Notes: generated by a model not told the origin, from the sequence alone. A stretch of 64,000 nucleotides of DNA from Sulfidibacter corallicola (GCF_017498545.1 NZ_CP071793.1:930001-994000); one strand, 5' to 3'; positions 43,851 through 52,663 are shown, counted from the first letter of the stretch. Numbers and translations: made by a program.

Positions 43851-44246
43851 ATGAAGAAGATCATTCTATCAATGCCCGATCAAGGTGAACGGGCGACGAT
43901 CGCGAAAACGATCGAGGAGCTGGGCTTTTTCTGCATTCAGTGCACGACTGGCATCCGCACTTTGCTGGTATTGGAAGACAATCCCGAAGTTGACTTGCTC
44001 TTGCTCGACGTCGATTTGCTGGAATTACGTGGTGAAGAGTTGATTCAAATTCTTCGGGGGCGTGAGGATCACAAGGACTTGCCGATCATCATGCTTTCCG
44101 AACTTTCCGGATATGACGGGATCGCACATTATCTCGATCTCGGCGCATCGCGCTTCTTAACCAAACCTGTAGAATACAACGAGTTGCGTGATTGTCTGAT
44201 GGACAACACCATGTCTCAAGAGTTCGCGGTTTCGGATTCGATCTAA
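43851..44246 (+). CDS. Single-domain response regulator (receiver protein)
   Basis: The product has 131 residues, all receiver domain. Landmarks: KKIILSMPDQGERATI at the first strand, phosphoacceptor D53 in LLLLDVDLLELRGEEL, the switch Ser in IIMLSELSGYDG and K105 in SRFLTKPVEYNEL. The usual Asp-Asp pair after strand 1 is reduced to a single D10, so Mg binding and phosphorylation may be altered. There is no output domain and no kinase gene nearby, so it probably acts by binding a partner, as CheY-like or DivK-like proteins do. AGAGGAAAG precedes the ATG. An 11-bp perfect hairpin follows the stop. Confidence 0.85.
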   Translation: MKKIILSMPDQGERATIAKTIEELGFFCIQCTTGIRTLLVLEDNPEVDLLLLDVDLLELRGEELIQILRGREDHKDLPIIMLSELSGYDGIAHYLDLGASRFLTKPVEYNELRDCLMDNTMSQEFAVSDSI

Positions 44247-44254
44247 AGCGCTAT

Positions 44255-44290
44255 GTCGCGATGTGGGTCCATGGCGATTCACATCGCGAC
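44255..44290. terminator. Bidirectional terminator-like hairpin
   Basis: GTCGCGATGTG (44255-44265) and CACATCGCGAC (44280-44290) form a perfect 11-bp stem with a 14-nt loop between two convergent genes. There is no strong U-tract on either side, so termination efficiency is uncertain. Confidence 0.55.
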
Positions 44291-44330
44291 CCTCGACTGG
44301 CGTCTCGGCCTCCACCCGTTCGTCCGATCT

Positions 44331-46502
44331 TCACGGACGGGACGGCGACCGATTCACCACCAGAAAATCGCCTTGCTGGAACCGCGGCAGCCCCTCGAAA
44401 TATTGATGTGCCGCTTCGATGTCGCGTAATTGGACCAGGCGGGCGAATTTGCGATTGCCGATCTTGTTTTTTTCGAAGGCGATCAGTTCCGAGAAACCCA
44501 GGCGTTCGATTTGCGCCAAGCAAGTCTTGAAATTCTCCGAATAACCACCCGTGTATTCGAAGCTCAATAGTTCGACCGGCTGGTGGAGTCCGCTCAGGAC
44601 GAGGCCTTCCAAGTTCTCCACGTCGACTTTGATGTAGGTGGGCAGGCCGTGACGTTCGATCAGCGTGTCCAGGGTCAGGCAGGGTTTGACGATGGCTTTG
44701 GACCACTCGCGCTCGTCCCGGAGCAGGCCGTCCTGCCATTCGAGGCTGCAGCTCGACGAGGCTTCCACCTCGCACTGATAGAAATCGATGTGGCCCTCGC
44801 GATCGGCCACGCAGACATTCTCGACGATGACCTGGGGCCCGAAATTTTCGTTGTTGCAGGTCAGGTGTTCCAGTGGTTCCACTGCGACGACTCGGGCCCC
44901 GGCGGCGGTGTAGACCCGCGTCATGTTGCCTTGATTGGCGCCGATATCGAACACGAGCGCGCCCTGGAGCTCGGGCTCGATGACCTGGTTGATCAGGTCC
45001 TGGCGTTGGAAACCGGGTAACGGGGTGATGCCGCGTTCCTTCAGTGCCATGGAGCGACCGGCCGCGGTTAGGGCCAGGTCCGGCGCGTAGCCCAGCCATT
45101 CGATGAGGCCCGTGAACGCCTCGCGCAGGGTATCCGATTTGAGGGCGGCGGACACGTCGCGTACCTTTTCGAAGGGGAGGTCGGGTAGGTGGAGTTTGGA
45201 GAGATCGGGATTGCCCCGATGACCCCAGACCGAGAGTTGGTCGGCCCAGTCGCCGATCGGGTCTTCCATGCGGAAGCGGAAAAATCGCGAGGAGGTGGTG
45301 AGGCTGTCCCGAAGCTGCTGGTGCCAGAGCACGAAGAAGGCGGTCAGTTGGTGGAGTGGGTCGTCCCAATGCCGAAGCGAGGGCGAGCGAGCCTGAAGCG
45401 CCTCGAATAGCGGCGTGCGGTGGAGTTCGGTGTGGAACCAATGGGAAATGACCTCGAACGGGTGGCGCGACATGAGGATGGTCGCGAAGGGGCCCTCGGC
45501 CGGGACGAGGCCCGGCAACAGCCAGGCCACGGAGAGAACCTCTGCGTCCGGTTTCAGCAGGGGCAGGGAAGAGCCCACCTTCGCCGCTTTCTCGAGAGTC
45601 GCGGCATCCAGCTCCAAGCGGGTCGTGCGGTCGATGCGAAATCCTTCCAGCAACTGCGAGAGTGCGATCAGGGCCTCGCGGTCGGGACTGGTCACCACCA
45701 CATCCAAAACGGGACCACTCGCCTGGTGGCGCCGCTCGCCCCACTTCTGGAGATGCACGTGTTTGGGCTGCCCGCCGTGGCGAAACAGGTCGTAGATCAT
45801 GGGCAGTTGACCGAAGTCGAAGGCGCGCAAGCCCGCGCGGGCGAGGTCCCAGGCCATCACGGTCGCGGTGGGGCCGACACTCAGCAGAAACAGGCAATCC
45901 TTGTCCGCACTGTTCTTGGCCTGCTCGCGGCATTCGGACAGCAACGCGTCGTACTGGTCCCACGCATTTTTGCGTGGGGTCGGGATGACGGTGACGGAGG
46001 CCGCGTTATCGAAGAGCTCGTGGTGCTCCAGTTCCGTCGGCGAGAGGAAGTGCAAGTGCCAGCCCGGCTGCCGCACGTGGCGCATGTTGCCCACGAAGAT
46101 CAGGTGCTTGTCGGCCCACAGTTCCTTGAAGCGGTCGAAGTAGTCATCGCTCATCAAGCCCACGATGCCTTCGGGGCGGGTGATGAACGAGGAATACCAG
46201 GTGGCTGAACTCCCTCGGAAATAAGGATTCGTCTTGTCGCGTAGCTCGCGCCACATGTAGAAGTTGATCCAGTCCAGGTTGAGCTTGGAGAGCTCCGTGT
46301 AAATGGGGGGAATGCCCACCAGCACGCCGGGTTGGTCGTTGGCGAGAACCTGACGTAGGCGCAGGTGCAGGGTCTCGTCCATGCGCTGGGCGACGATCGG
46401 CTGTTTCATCAAGGCGTATTTGAGTTCTCCGTCGCCGAACCGGCAGATGGCGCGGGCCTCGGCCAAGACGTCGAGCGTGTCCCATTCGTTCACGAATCTC
46501 AT
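44331..46502 (-). CDS. Three-domain GT-D / sulfotransferase-like / FkbM methyltransferase protein
   Basis: The product has 723 residues; AAGG eight bases upstream supports MRFVNEWDTL as start. Residues 10-260 match the GT-D (DUF1792-type) glycosyltransferase fold: AICRFGDGELKYAL, then FRGSSATWYSSFI and LFLLSVGPTATVMAWDLARAG. About 290-500 is a second domain with LMSRHPFEVISHWFHTEL and FRFRMEDPIGDWADQLSVWG, suggestive of a sulfotransferase-like fold. About 515-715 is an FkbM-type SAM methyltransferase: LVFDIGANQGNMTRVY (SAM loop), VVAVEPLEHL and YIKVDVENLEGLVLSGL. The fusion probably modifies a surface glycan or glycolipid. It stands alone, not in a glycan cluster. The middle-domain call is the least certain. 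Confidence 0.75.
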   Translation of the reverse strand: MRFVNEWDTLDVLAEARAICRFGDGELKYALMKQPIVAQRMDETLHLRLRQVLANDQPGVLVGIPPIYTELSKLNLDWINFYMWRELRDKTNPYFRGSSATWYSSFITRPEGIVGLMSDDYFDRFKELWADKHLIFVGNMRHVRQPGWHLHFLSPTELEHHELFDNAASVTVIPTPRKNAWDQYDALLSECREQAKNSADKDCLFLLSVGPTATVMAWDLARAGLRAFDFGQLPMIYDLFRHGGQPKHVHLQKWGERRHQASGPVLDVVVTSPDREALIALSQLLEGFRIDRTTRLELDAATLEKAAKVGSSLPLLKPDAEVLSVAWLLPGLVPAEGPFATILMSRHPFEVISHWFHTELHRTPLFEALQARSPSLRHWDDPLHQLTAFFVLWHQQLRDSLTTSSRFFRFRMEDPIGDWADQLSVWGHRGNPDLSKLHLPDLPFEKVRDVSAALKSDTLREAFTGLIEWLGYAPDLALTAAGRSMALKERGITPLPGFQRQDLINQVIEPELQGALVFDIGANQGNMTRVYTAAGARVVAVEPLEHLTCNNENFGPQVIVENVCVADREGHIDFYQCEVEASSSCSLEWQDGLLRDEREWSKAIVKPCLTLDTLIERHGLPTYIKVDVENLEGLVLSGLHQPVELLSFEYTGGYSENFKTCLAQIERLGFSELIAFEKNKIGNRKFARLVQLRDIEAAHQYFEGLPRFQQGDFLVVNRSPSRP

Positions 46503-47003
46503 GGACCCAACCTTTCGCTGTGATGGTCGCGCGCCACACCACGAAACCGGCCGGTGCCCGGGAGGGGCTAGCCTGGGGAGACGCGGTGGGGTTTGGACTG
46601 TGGGAGCAGGTGGTTTCATTCAACCACGAATGGAATGGCCCGTCCATCCCCGTGGGTGAGGCGGTGGCGATCGCCTCACAGGGAGGCAGGAGGGTTGCGG
46701 CGACAGGTTCGATTCTCTCCCGCTGGGGCTTCGGTTCGGCGGGCGTCCCGCTATCCATCTCGGTCATTGCGAGCGAATGTCCATCCATAAACGGGGTGTT
46801 TATGAAAATGCGCCTCTGAATCGGCAGGATCGCCAACGCCGGCAGGCATCGGCAGTCAGGTATCAGGTACCAGCTAATTACCTATGAACACGTATCTTGC
46901 CGATACCTGACGCCTGATACCTGATACCGTGCCCATCCACCCAAACCACCTTGGGAGTCGTAATCCTTTCGTTTCTGGATGGGCACGGGGTAGGATGTGG
47001 GCC
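46503..47003. other. Divergent intergenic region with inverted repeats
   Basis: 500 bp between the FkbM-type gene (-) and the thrE-like gene (+). It holds two perfect inverted repeats: TCAGGTATCAGG (46856-46867) with CCTGATACCTGA (46913-46924), and CCGTGCCCATCCA (46927-46939) with TGGATGGGCACGG (46976-46988). The second lies just before the thrE-like start. They may be repeats or operator-like structures. Open frames in 46520-46840 lack credible features. Confidence 0.5.
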
Positions 47004-48242
47004 ATGAGTTGGTTGAAGGAACACGGCAAGGCCGACACACCACAAAACCAAACCATCGATCTGGTGCTCGACTTGGCTCAGGCGCTGCAACGCTGCGGCT
47101 TGCCTTCCCATCGAGTCGAAGCGGCCATGGAACGACTGATCGATGCACTGGGCCTGATCGGCCAGGTGTTCATCGCGCCATCCTCGATGTTCGCCACCTT
47201 CGGTGAAGGGGCCGAACGACAGACGTTCATGCTGCGCGGCACTTCGGGCGACGTGAATCTCGAAAAGCTCGATCGGTTCGATCGGCTCGCCCAGCAAATG
47301 GTGTCCGGGGACCAAACGGTCGCCGAGGCACGGGCCCAGTTCTGCGAGATCGAACAGGCTCCGGATCGCTACGGTGCCCTGTTGACGACGCTGTGCTTCA
47401 TGCTCTCGTCGGCCGGTGCCGGCCGCTTGTTCGGCGGAGGTTGGCGCGAGGTGGCGGCGAGCGGGCTGATCGGCCTCTGGGTCGGAATCCTGATCAACCT
47501 GGCCCCGCGGTTCGAGGCGGTGGGCCGGCTCATCGCGCCGCTGGCCGCGGTCGGAGCCATCGTGGTCGCCAAACTGGCCGCCTATTGGCTGGGCCCCATG
47601 TCGGTTTTCATTCCCACCGTGACCGGGTTGATCGTGCTGATTCCCGGGCTGAGTCTCACCGTGGCCATGACCGAATTGGCCACCGGTCATTTGATTTCGG
47701 GTACTTCCCGATTGGCCAACGCTGGAGTCTTTTTTCTGTTGCTGACGTTCGGCATCGCGCTTGGCGGCCAGGTCGAGAGTCTGCTGCCGGGAGAAATCGC
47801 CGTCGGTGCGCCGCAACCGTTGCCCATGTGGACCGAGTGGGTCGCCTTGGTGGGCGTGGCGTTCTCGTTCGTGGTGTTGTTCCGTGCCCATCCCAAGGAC
47901 GCGCTCCTCATCTTCCTGGCGGGCGTCGCTTCCTTTACCGGCGCGCGGTACGGCAGCACCTTGCTCGATCCCCAACTGGGCGGATTTCTGGCGGCCTTGT
48001 TCCTCGGATTGTTGAGCAACGGCTTTGCACGCCTGTTCAAGCGACCGGCGGCCACGGTGCTCGTGCCGGGAATCATGTTGCTCGTGCCGGGGAGCATCGG
48101 ATTCAAGAGCATGTCGTCGCTGTTGGCTCGCGAGACCATGCTGGGCGTCGAGACCGGATTCGCGATGGCGATCGCGGGCATTTCCCTGGTGACCGGGCTG
48201 ATCTTCGCCAACGTGTTGATGCCCCCCAAGAGCCCGTTCTAG
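47004..48242 (+). CDS. ThrE-family threonine/serine exporter
   Basis: The product has 412 residues from the ATG at 47004 (TAGGA upstream); an upstream in-frame start would add an implausible 25-residue leader. Residues 10-115 form the soluble N-terminal region (LVLDLAQALQRCGLPSHRVEAAMERL, VFIAPSSMFATFGEG), typical of the ThrE/YjjP domain. About 135-410 contain about ten membrane segments (GLIGLWVGILINLAP, LIAPLAAVGAIVVAKLAAYWLG, FIPTVTGLIVLIPGLSLTVAMTELATGHLISGTSRLANA), including the conserved motif before the YjjB part. Both halves (PF06738 and PF12821 types) are fused. It exports small amino acids by proton antiport in characterised members. Confidence 0.9.
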   Translation: MSWLKEHGKADTPQNQTIDLVLDLAQALQRCGLPSHRVEAAMERLIDALGLIGQVFIAPSSMFATFGEGAERQTFMLRGTSGDVNLEKLDRFDRLAQQMVSGDQTVAEARAQFCEIEQAPDRYGALLTTLCFMLSSAGAGRLFGGGWREVAASGLIGLWVGILINLAPRFEAVGRLIAPLAAVGAIVVAKLAAYWLGPMSVFIPTVTGLIVLIPGLSLTVAMTELATGHLISGTSRLANAGVFFLLLTFGIALGGQVESLLPGEIAVGAPQPLPMWTEWVALVGVAFSFVVLFRAHPKDALLIFLAGVASFTGARYGSTLLDPQLGGFLAALFLGLLSNGFARLFKRPAATVLVPGIMLLVPGSIGFKSMSSLLARETMLGVETGFAMAIAGISLVTGLIFANVLMPPKSPF

Positions 48243-48792
48243 CGCCGAAGCCGGCTGCACCAACGCAAGTGCCTCGAAGTGCCCGCAAGCTGAGAGCGAC
48301 GTTTTGCCCGTAGGTTGGCCCGCTGGGCCGACGCGTCGAAGCAACTCACTTTAAATGCACCACTTAACCCCAAGACAACGCCTTCATTTTCCCTAACGCC
48401 ACCACCAAGGTGCGGTTGTCTCCAATTCCCGCCATTTCGAAAGAGCTGCCGTGCCTGTAGGGGAGGGGGCGGCCCAGGCCAGCCTGCTCCACCAATCGAA
48501 GTGGCGTCCGTCTCGGGTGATTTCAGGGCTGAAGAGCGAAGCCCTCGTTCTCGCCGGTGATCACTTCGCCAAAGCACCATGGCTCATGGTACCCGCATGC
48601 TGAAAGAGCTGCCGTGCCTGTAGGTGAGGGGGCGGCCCAGGCCAGCCTGCTCCACCAATCGAAGCGACTACCAACCCTGAAAATTCAAAGCTGGAAGTTC
48701 CCACATGACGAGAGAATTGCCGGGCCGGGAGGTTAGAAACCGCGCAAGCCTGCCTGCTTCGCCCGTAGATGGGTTGTGTATTCGGTTGGAAA
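48243..48792. other. Gene-free palindrome-family region
   Basis: Contains several members of the palindrome family: GTTGGCCC-GCT-GGGCCGAC at 48314-48332 and two degenerate copies with GGGCGGCCCAGGCCAGCCTGCTCCACC at about 48460-48495 and 48630-48662, each followed by AATCGAAG. No gene, promoter or terminator is recognised. Confidence 0.55.
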
Positions 48793-49233
48793 CATGGTTT
48801 CGGAGATACGGGCTGCGCTCATTAATTGGTTTGAAAATATAGAGTTACTGGCTTCGATTGGTTGAGCAAGCTGCTCAACCTACAGGCCCTTCGTCCCTCT
48901 CGTGGCGCGGGCAATTCGAAAGCATTTACTTCGATGTAGCGCCGAAGCTGGGTCGGCGCTTTTTCGCGAGATCAGCCGCCGACCTGGTCGCTGGTGCGGC
49001 CGTAGATTTGTAGCATGGTTTCGGAGATACGGGCTACGCTCATTAATTGGTTTGAAAATATAGAGTTACTGGCTTCGATTGGTTGAGCAAGCTGCTCAAC
49101 CTACAGGCCCTTCGTCCCTCTCGTGGCGCGGGCAATTCGAAAGCGTTTACTTCGATGTAGCGCCGAAGCCGGGAAACAGCGCTTTTTCGCGAGATCAGCC
49201 GCCGACCTGGTCGCTGGTGCGGCCGTAGATTTG
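48793..49233. repeat. 221-bp direct duplication including the 3' end of the rhomboid-like gene
   Basis: Copy 1 (48793 to about 49010) and copy 2 (49014 to about 49233) share CATGGTTTCGGAGATACGGG, then the palindrome GGTTGAGCA-AGC-TGCTCAACC (48860 and 49081) and CTACAGGCCCTTCGTCCC. Both end with the last 13 codons of the rhomboid-like gene on the minus strand. Only about ten differences and a 2-bp indel separate them, so the event is fairly recent. Confidence 0.88.
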
Positions 49234-51183
49234 GAGCTCGAAGGCTTCCAGCGACGGAAAATGGGGCAGGGGCGCACCATCGAGAATCTCGGGATCGGGC
49301 AGCAACGACGCGCCCGACTTCTGGTGGATCTCGCCGATCAGGGCCCGAAACGCCTCGGCGGGTTTGGCGTGGCCCGGTACCAGGTCGGTCGGCTTGAATT
49401 GGTTGCCGAACATGCGCAAGGCTTTGTGCTGCGCCCGTTCCTGGGTCGGTTCGGCGTCCAGCAGATCCAGCACCACGAACCCCTTGCTGTTGCGGCACCG
49501 GATCGCCGCGACCGCGATGCCCTTGACGTGTCCGTAGGTCACCGTGGTTTCCTGTCCGCCCGGCCGTCGAATCAACAGGCCGCGTGGCCGCCGGTTCAAG
49601 GGTGTGACCGGCATGACCCGCAGCTTGCGGACCTGGTTCTGGGTGAAGGGATCCTCGTGTACGGCGAAGCCCGAATCGGCCGCGGCGCCGCCCGCTTCCT
49701 CTTGGGTTGGGATCGGCGGAGGCGCGGCCAGCGCCAGCGCCAGCACCTCCGCTTTGGGATCGGTCAGCTCGGGAAAGCGCCGCTCCAACTCCAGCCTTTG
49801 CGCGTCGAGTTCGGTTTTTTCGGAATCCGACCAGCGCGATTCGGCCAGTTCTTTCAGGAGGCCGTGGTGATGGAGTTGGGGCGAGGCGAACTGGGCCTGT
49901 TCCAACCATTGGCTCATTTGTTTCTTGGTGAGGCGTGGCCCGGCGTCGAGCAAATGTGCCAGCACCCGTTCACCGTCTTGTCGATGATTCCCCTGGTCGA
50001 GCCCTTGGGCCAGGTCCAGAGCGCGATCGATGTCGATGTGGGTGTCGGGCACGTATTGCGTCAGTTCGGTCCAGTGGAAGTAGGCGCGTTCGTATTCGCA
50101 CTCGTCGGTCAATCGGTGCACCAAGGCGACGCCCAAATCGCCGTGTCGATGGGCCCGGTCCATGCGAACCGCCTGATTCCAGAGGTGTTCGCCAAACTGG
50201 AACTCTTGGGGATGATCGCGATGGGCCTCGGTCAGAAGCCGGTAGGCGGTTTCCTTGTCGTTCATGTAGAGCGCATCGCCGATTCGAGCGTGGTATTTCA
50301 GGTCGCCTGGCAGGCGGTCGAACTCCGAGGAGAACAAACGTTTTTCCACGTTCAGGTGCTTCAATAGAAAGGCGGTCGCCGCTGCGGTCAGGAACAAGGT
50401 GATTTCGGCGATGGGCGAACCGGTGGTGAGCCGATAGGTGGGCGCCAGGGAGGCGGTAATCCAGCGCAGGATGAGCCATAGGGCGGCCACGGCCCAGATC
50501 GGGATCGTCGCATAGCGCACCTCGAAGGGGGGGACCACGTAGGCCAGGCGGATTTGCGATTTGATGAACCGGGTCAGGTAGGCGCCCAGCAGGGCTGCCA
50601 CCAGGGGACCGGCACCGATCAGGGGAGTCAGGGACTGGGGTCGTTCCACCAGGTATACCAGGCCGCCACTGGCGATGGCGGCGGTGCAAAAGGCCGCGAA
50701 GAAGGGCCGACCCCAACGGTCTTCCACGTGGGGCGCCAGGATGTAGAGGAAAAGCAGGGTGGAGATCAGGGCGACGAGACCGGTGTGAATGAAGGCATAG
50801 GTCAGAAAGTTGGGGAGGCGCGGTGCATAGGGTACCAGGCCCCATTGCTGCGCCGTGCGGTCGTTCCAGGCGCGAATGGCGGCGATCTCCAGTTGTGCCA
50901 GGTAGGTCTGGTCGTTGGGGTGCTTTTTCACGAGGGTGGGCGCGTGGGTGCGAACATGTCCCAGCCAGGGCAATGCGGCGCAAATGCGGTCGAAATCTTC
51001 CGAGGTCTCCAGATCGGGGAACGCCTTCGCGTATTGGGCCGTGATGGCCAGCGGGTAGATCGGGTCCTCCGTATCGTGATGGAGTCGAGTGACCAGGTAG
51101 CCGGCGAGCATTGCGCCGAGCAGGACGAAGGTGACCACGGGCTTTCGTCGCAGGCGCGTGTTTTCGGATGAGACGGGAATCAT
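49195..51183 (-). CDS. Rhomboid-like membrane protein lacking catalytic residues, with large C-terminal domain
   Basis: The product has 662 residues; MIPVSSENTRLRRKP is preferred because an AAAGGG ribosome site precedes it. Residues 18-330 contain about six membrane segments in rhomboid order: LTYAFIHTGLVALISTLLFLYI, then ILAPHVEDRWGRPFFAAF and LIGAGPLVAALLGAYLTRF. The canonical rhomboid motifs are altered: the GxSG nucleophile position reads GAGP and the HxxxN oxyanion segment lacks Asn. It is therefore predicted to be a pseudoprotease. About 340-660 is soluble, with TPR-like helices (ETAYRLLTEAHRDHPQEFQFGEHLW) and a terminal beta-rich domain of unknown type. Its last 13 codons are duplicated just downstream. 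A partner-binding role is likely. Confidence 0.78.
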   Translation of the reverse strand: MIPVSSENTRLRRKPVVTFVLLGAMLAGYLVTRLHHDTEDPIYPLAITAQYAKAFPDLETSEDFDRICAALPWLGHVRTHAPTLVKKHPNDQTYLAQLEIAAIRAWNDRTAQQWGLVPYAPRLPNFLTYAFIHTGLVALISTLLFLYILAPHVEDRWGRPFFAAFCTAAIASGGLVYLVERPQSLTPLIGAGPLVAALLGAYLTRFIKSQIRLAYVVPPFEVRYATIPIWAVAALWLILRWITASLAPTYRLTTGSPIAEITLFLTAAATAFLLKHLNVEKRLFSSEFDRLPGDLKYHARIGDALYMNDKETAYRLLTEAHRDHPQEFQFGEHLWNQAVRMDRAHRHGDLGVALVHRLTDECEYERAYFHWTELTQYVPDTHIDIDRALDLAQGLDQGNHRQDGERVLAHLLDAGPRLTKKQMSQWLEQAQFASPQLHHHGLLKELAESRWSDSEKTELDAQRLELERRFPELTDPKAEVLALALAAPPPIPTQEEAGGAAADSGFAVHEDPFTQNQVRKLRVMPVTPLNRRPRGLLIRRPGGQETTVTYGHVKGIAVAAIRCRNSKGFVVLDLLDAEPTQERAQHKALRMFGNQFKPTDLVPGHAKPAEAFRALIGEIHQKSGASLLPDPEILDGAPLPHFPSLEAFELQIYGRTSDQVGG

Positions 51184-51473
51184 GGCGGACCCTTTCCGGC
51201 AAGAGCGGCGCGAAGGTACGAGGGCGACGCGGCCGAGATGATCGCAGGTTCGGGATTCAGTGGGTGATGGCTTCAAGCATAACCGAATCCGCCCATAAAT
51301 CGGGGCGAAACCTCGCGGTCGTCCGGGCCGTGGCGTCGTCTTCCTTCTGATTTTCCATCCCGATCAGCGCCGACTGCCGGTGTTCACCACAGCATGGCCG
51401 AGAACCGGTCCTTGCCCAGTCAGGCGAACCTGGTTGGCAGTTGGGATCTCTCCAAATTCTGGATGGGCACCGG
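51184..51473. other. Intergenic region with a dispersed 19-bp repeat
   Basis: Separates the ArsC-family gene's 3' end from the rhomboid-like start, on the same strand. It includes the 19-bp sequence TTTTCCATCCCGATCAGCG at 51351-51369, identical to 3037-3055, and GGATGGGCACCGG-type sequence near 51460-51472. No gene is seen. Confidence 0.4.
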
Positions 51474-51827
51474 TCAGATGATTTCCATGACCCGCTCGGG
51501 CGGGCGACCGACCACGACCTCGTTGCCGTTCACCACGATCGGCCGTTCGATCAGGATGGGGTTTTCGGCCATGATTTTCAGCCACTCGGCACGGGACCGA
51601 TCGTCGTTTTTGTCGAGTCCCAGCTCGGCGAACCGCTTTTCCCTGGTGCGGCAGATGGCCAGGGGCTCGACCGCCATGGCGCGGCACCAGGCATCGAGGG
51701 TGGTCGCCGAGGGCGGCGTCTCCAGGTATTTCACGATCTTGGGCTCGATGTCGTGGTTGCGAAGGATCTCCAGAGCCAATCGGCTCTTGCTGCAGCGGGG
51801 GTTGTGGTAGATGGTGACTTGCGACAC
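51474..51827 (-). CDS. ArsC/glutaredoxin-type arsenate reductase family protein
   Basis: The product has 117 residues from a GTG start with GAGG eight bases upstream. VTIYHNPRCSKSRLALEIL carries the ArsC catalytic Cys (NPRCSKSR). The middle IVKYLETPPSATTLDAWC and the C-terminal NPILIERPIVVNGNEVVVGRPPERV match the family, including the LIxRPIV block with the Arg that stabilises thiolate or oxyanion. Members reduce arsenate with glutaredoxin, though many ArsC-like proteins (Spx/YffB relatives) have other roles. There is no arsenic operon around it, so the physiological substrate is open. Confidence 0.9.
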   Translation of the reverse strand: MSQVTIYHNPRCSKSRLALEILRNHDIEPKIVKYLETPPSATTLDAWCRAMAVEPLAICRTREKRFAELGLDKNDDRSRAEWLKIMAENPILIERPIVVNGNEVVVGRPPERVMEII

Positions 51828-52055
51828 GGGAAGTACCTCGGTTTTCTTGGGAATGATCGCGCCGGTGTGTGCGGTGGATCGGACCTGTCCGGAGCCTTGG
51901 TTCTTCCGGAACCCATCCGTCGTTCCAGCCCATGTGGCATCGCGCCTGGCTTTCGGTTCAGGCCCTGTGAAAAGCCCTTTCCCGATCTCCTGAAGTGCGA
52001 TGACACGCCCCTCCAGTCGGCACGTCGATCGCCTGGCTAGGCTGCTGGATGGGCG

Positions 52056-52625
52056 CTAATTACTTTGCCACCAGGGCTTCGAAAAGTCCACGTCTTCCGG
52101 TGCGACCGTGATCGCCTCGGGATTGGTGAACCGCGACCAGAACACCGCCTCGACCTGGGTATCCACCAATCGAAAGGTCCCCTTGGCCAGTTGCTCGTGC
52201 AGGAAGGCCTCGTAGGCGCCGGCCGGCTCCATCGGGCTTCCCTGGCGTGCGATCACCCGGCCGCCGTAACGGTCGTACAGGGCTTTGTTGACCTTCCATT
52301 GCAGGACCGCCGCGCGGGCCACCTGGACCTGGAACTCCGATATTTCCGTTTGCCCGCTGTTCCGGGCGATGATCGCCAACAAGGGCCGCACCTCTTCATC
52401 GCTGATGGCGATGCCCTCGGCCGTCATGAAATCGTCCACCAGGTCGGTAAAAATGATGTTGCAGATTTCTTGACGCAGCGTGTCGTCGACGAACGCGTAA
52501 TCACCGCTGTAGAAGGTTCGCGATTTGAGCTGTGCCAGGACTTCGCCCCGCGCTTCGTCCCCTTTCGAGGGGGCGTTTTGAAAGGCACCGACGAGCGACA
52601 GGCTCAAGAGAAGGATCCACGGCAT
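52056..52625 (-). CDS. Secreted hypothetical protein with SurA-N-like helices
   Basis: The product has 189 residues from MPWILLLSLSLVGAF; GGAG six bases upstream selects this start over two upstream in-frame ATGs. After the signal peptide comes a helical domain (LRQEICNIIFTDLVDDFMTAEGI, ISDEEVRPLLAIIARNSGQTE), then RVIARQGSPMEPAGAYEAFLHEQL and a final strand-rich part ending FSKPWWQSN. The helical section resembles SurA-type periplasmic chaperone N-domains in pattern, without a visible PPIase domain. That likeness is weak. It lies alone between the ArsC-family and CBS genes. Confidence 0.6.
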   Translation of the reverse strand: MPWILLLSLSLVGAFQNAPSKGDEARGEVLAQLKSRTFYSGDYAFVDDTLRQEICNIIFTDLVDDFMTAEGIAISDEEVRPLLAIIARNSGQTEISEFQVQVARAAVLQWKVNKALYDRYGGRVIARQGSPMEPAGAYEAFLHEQLAKGTFRLVDTQVEAVFWSRFTNPEAITVAPEDVDFSKPWWQSN

Positions 52626-52663
52626 GACAACTCCGGACGGCATGGGTAATGCGCGGGCCGGCA

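Noticed and set aside
46520..46819. A 99-codon plus-strand frame in the FkbM-ThrE intergenic region
   Set aside because: No ribosome site, no recognisable features, and it overlaps the ribosome site of the minus-strand gene.
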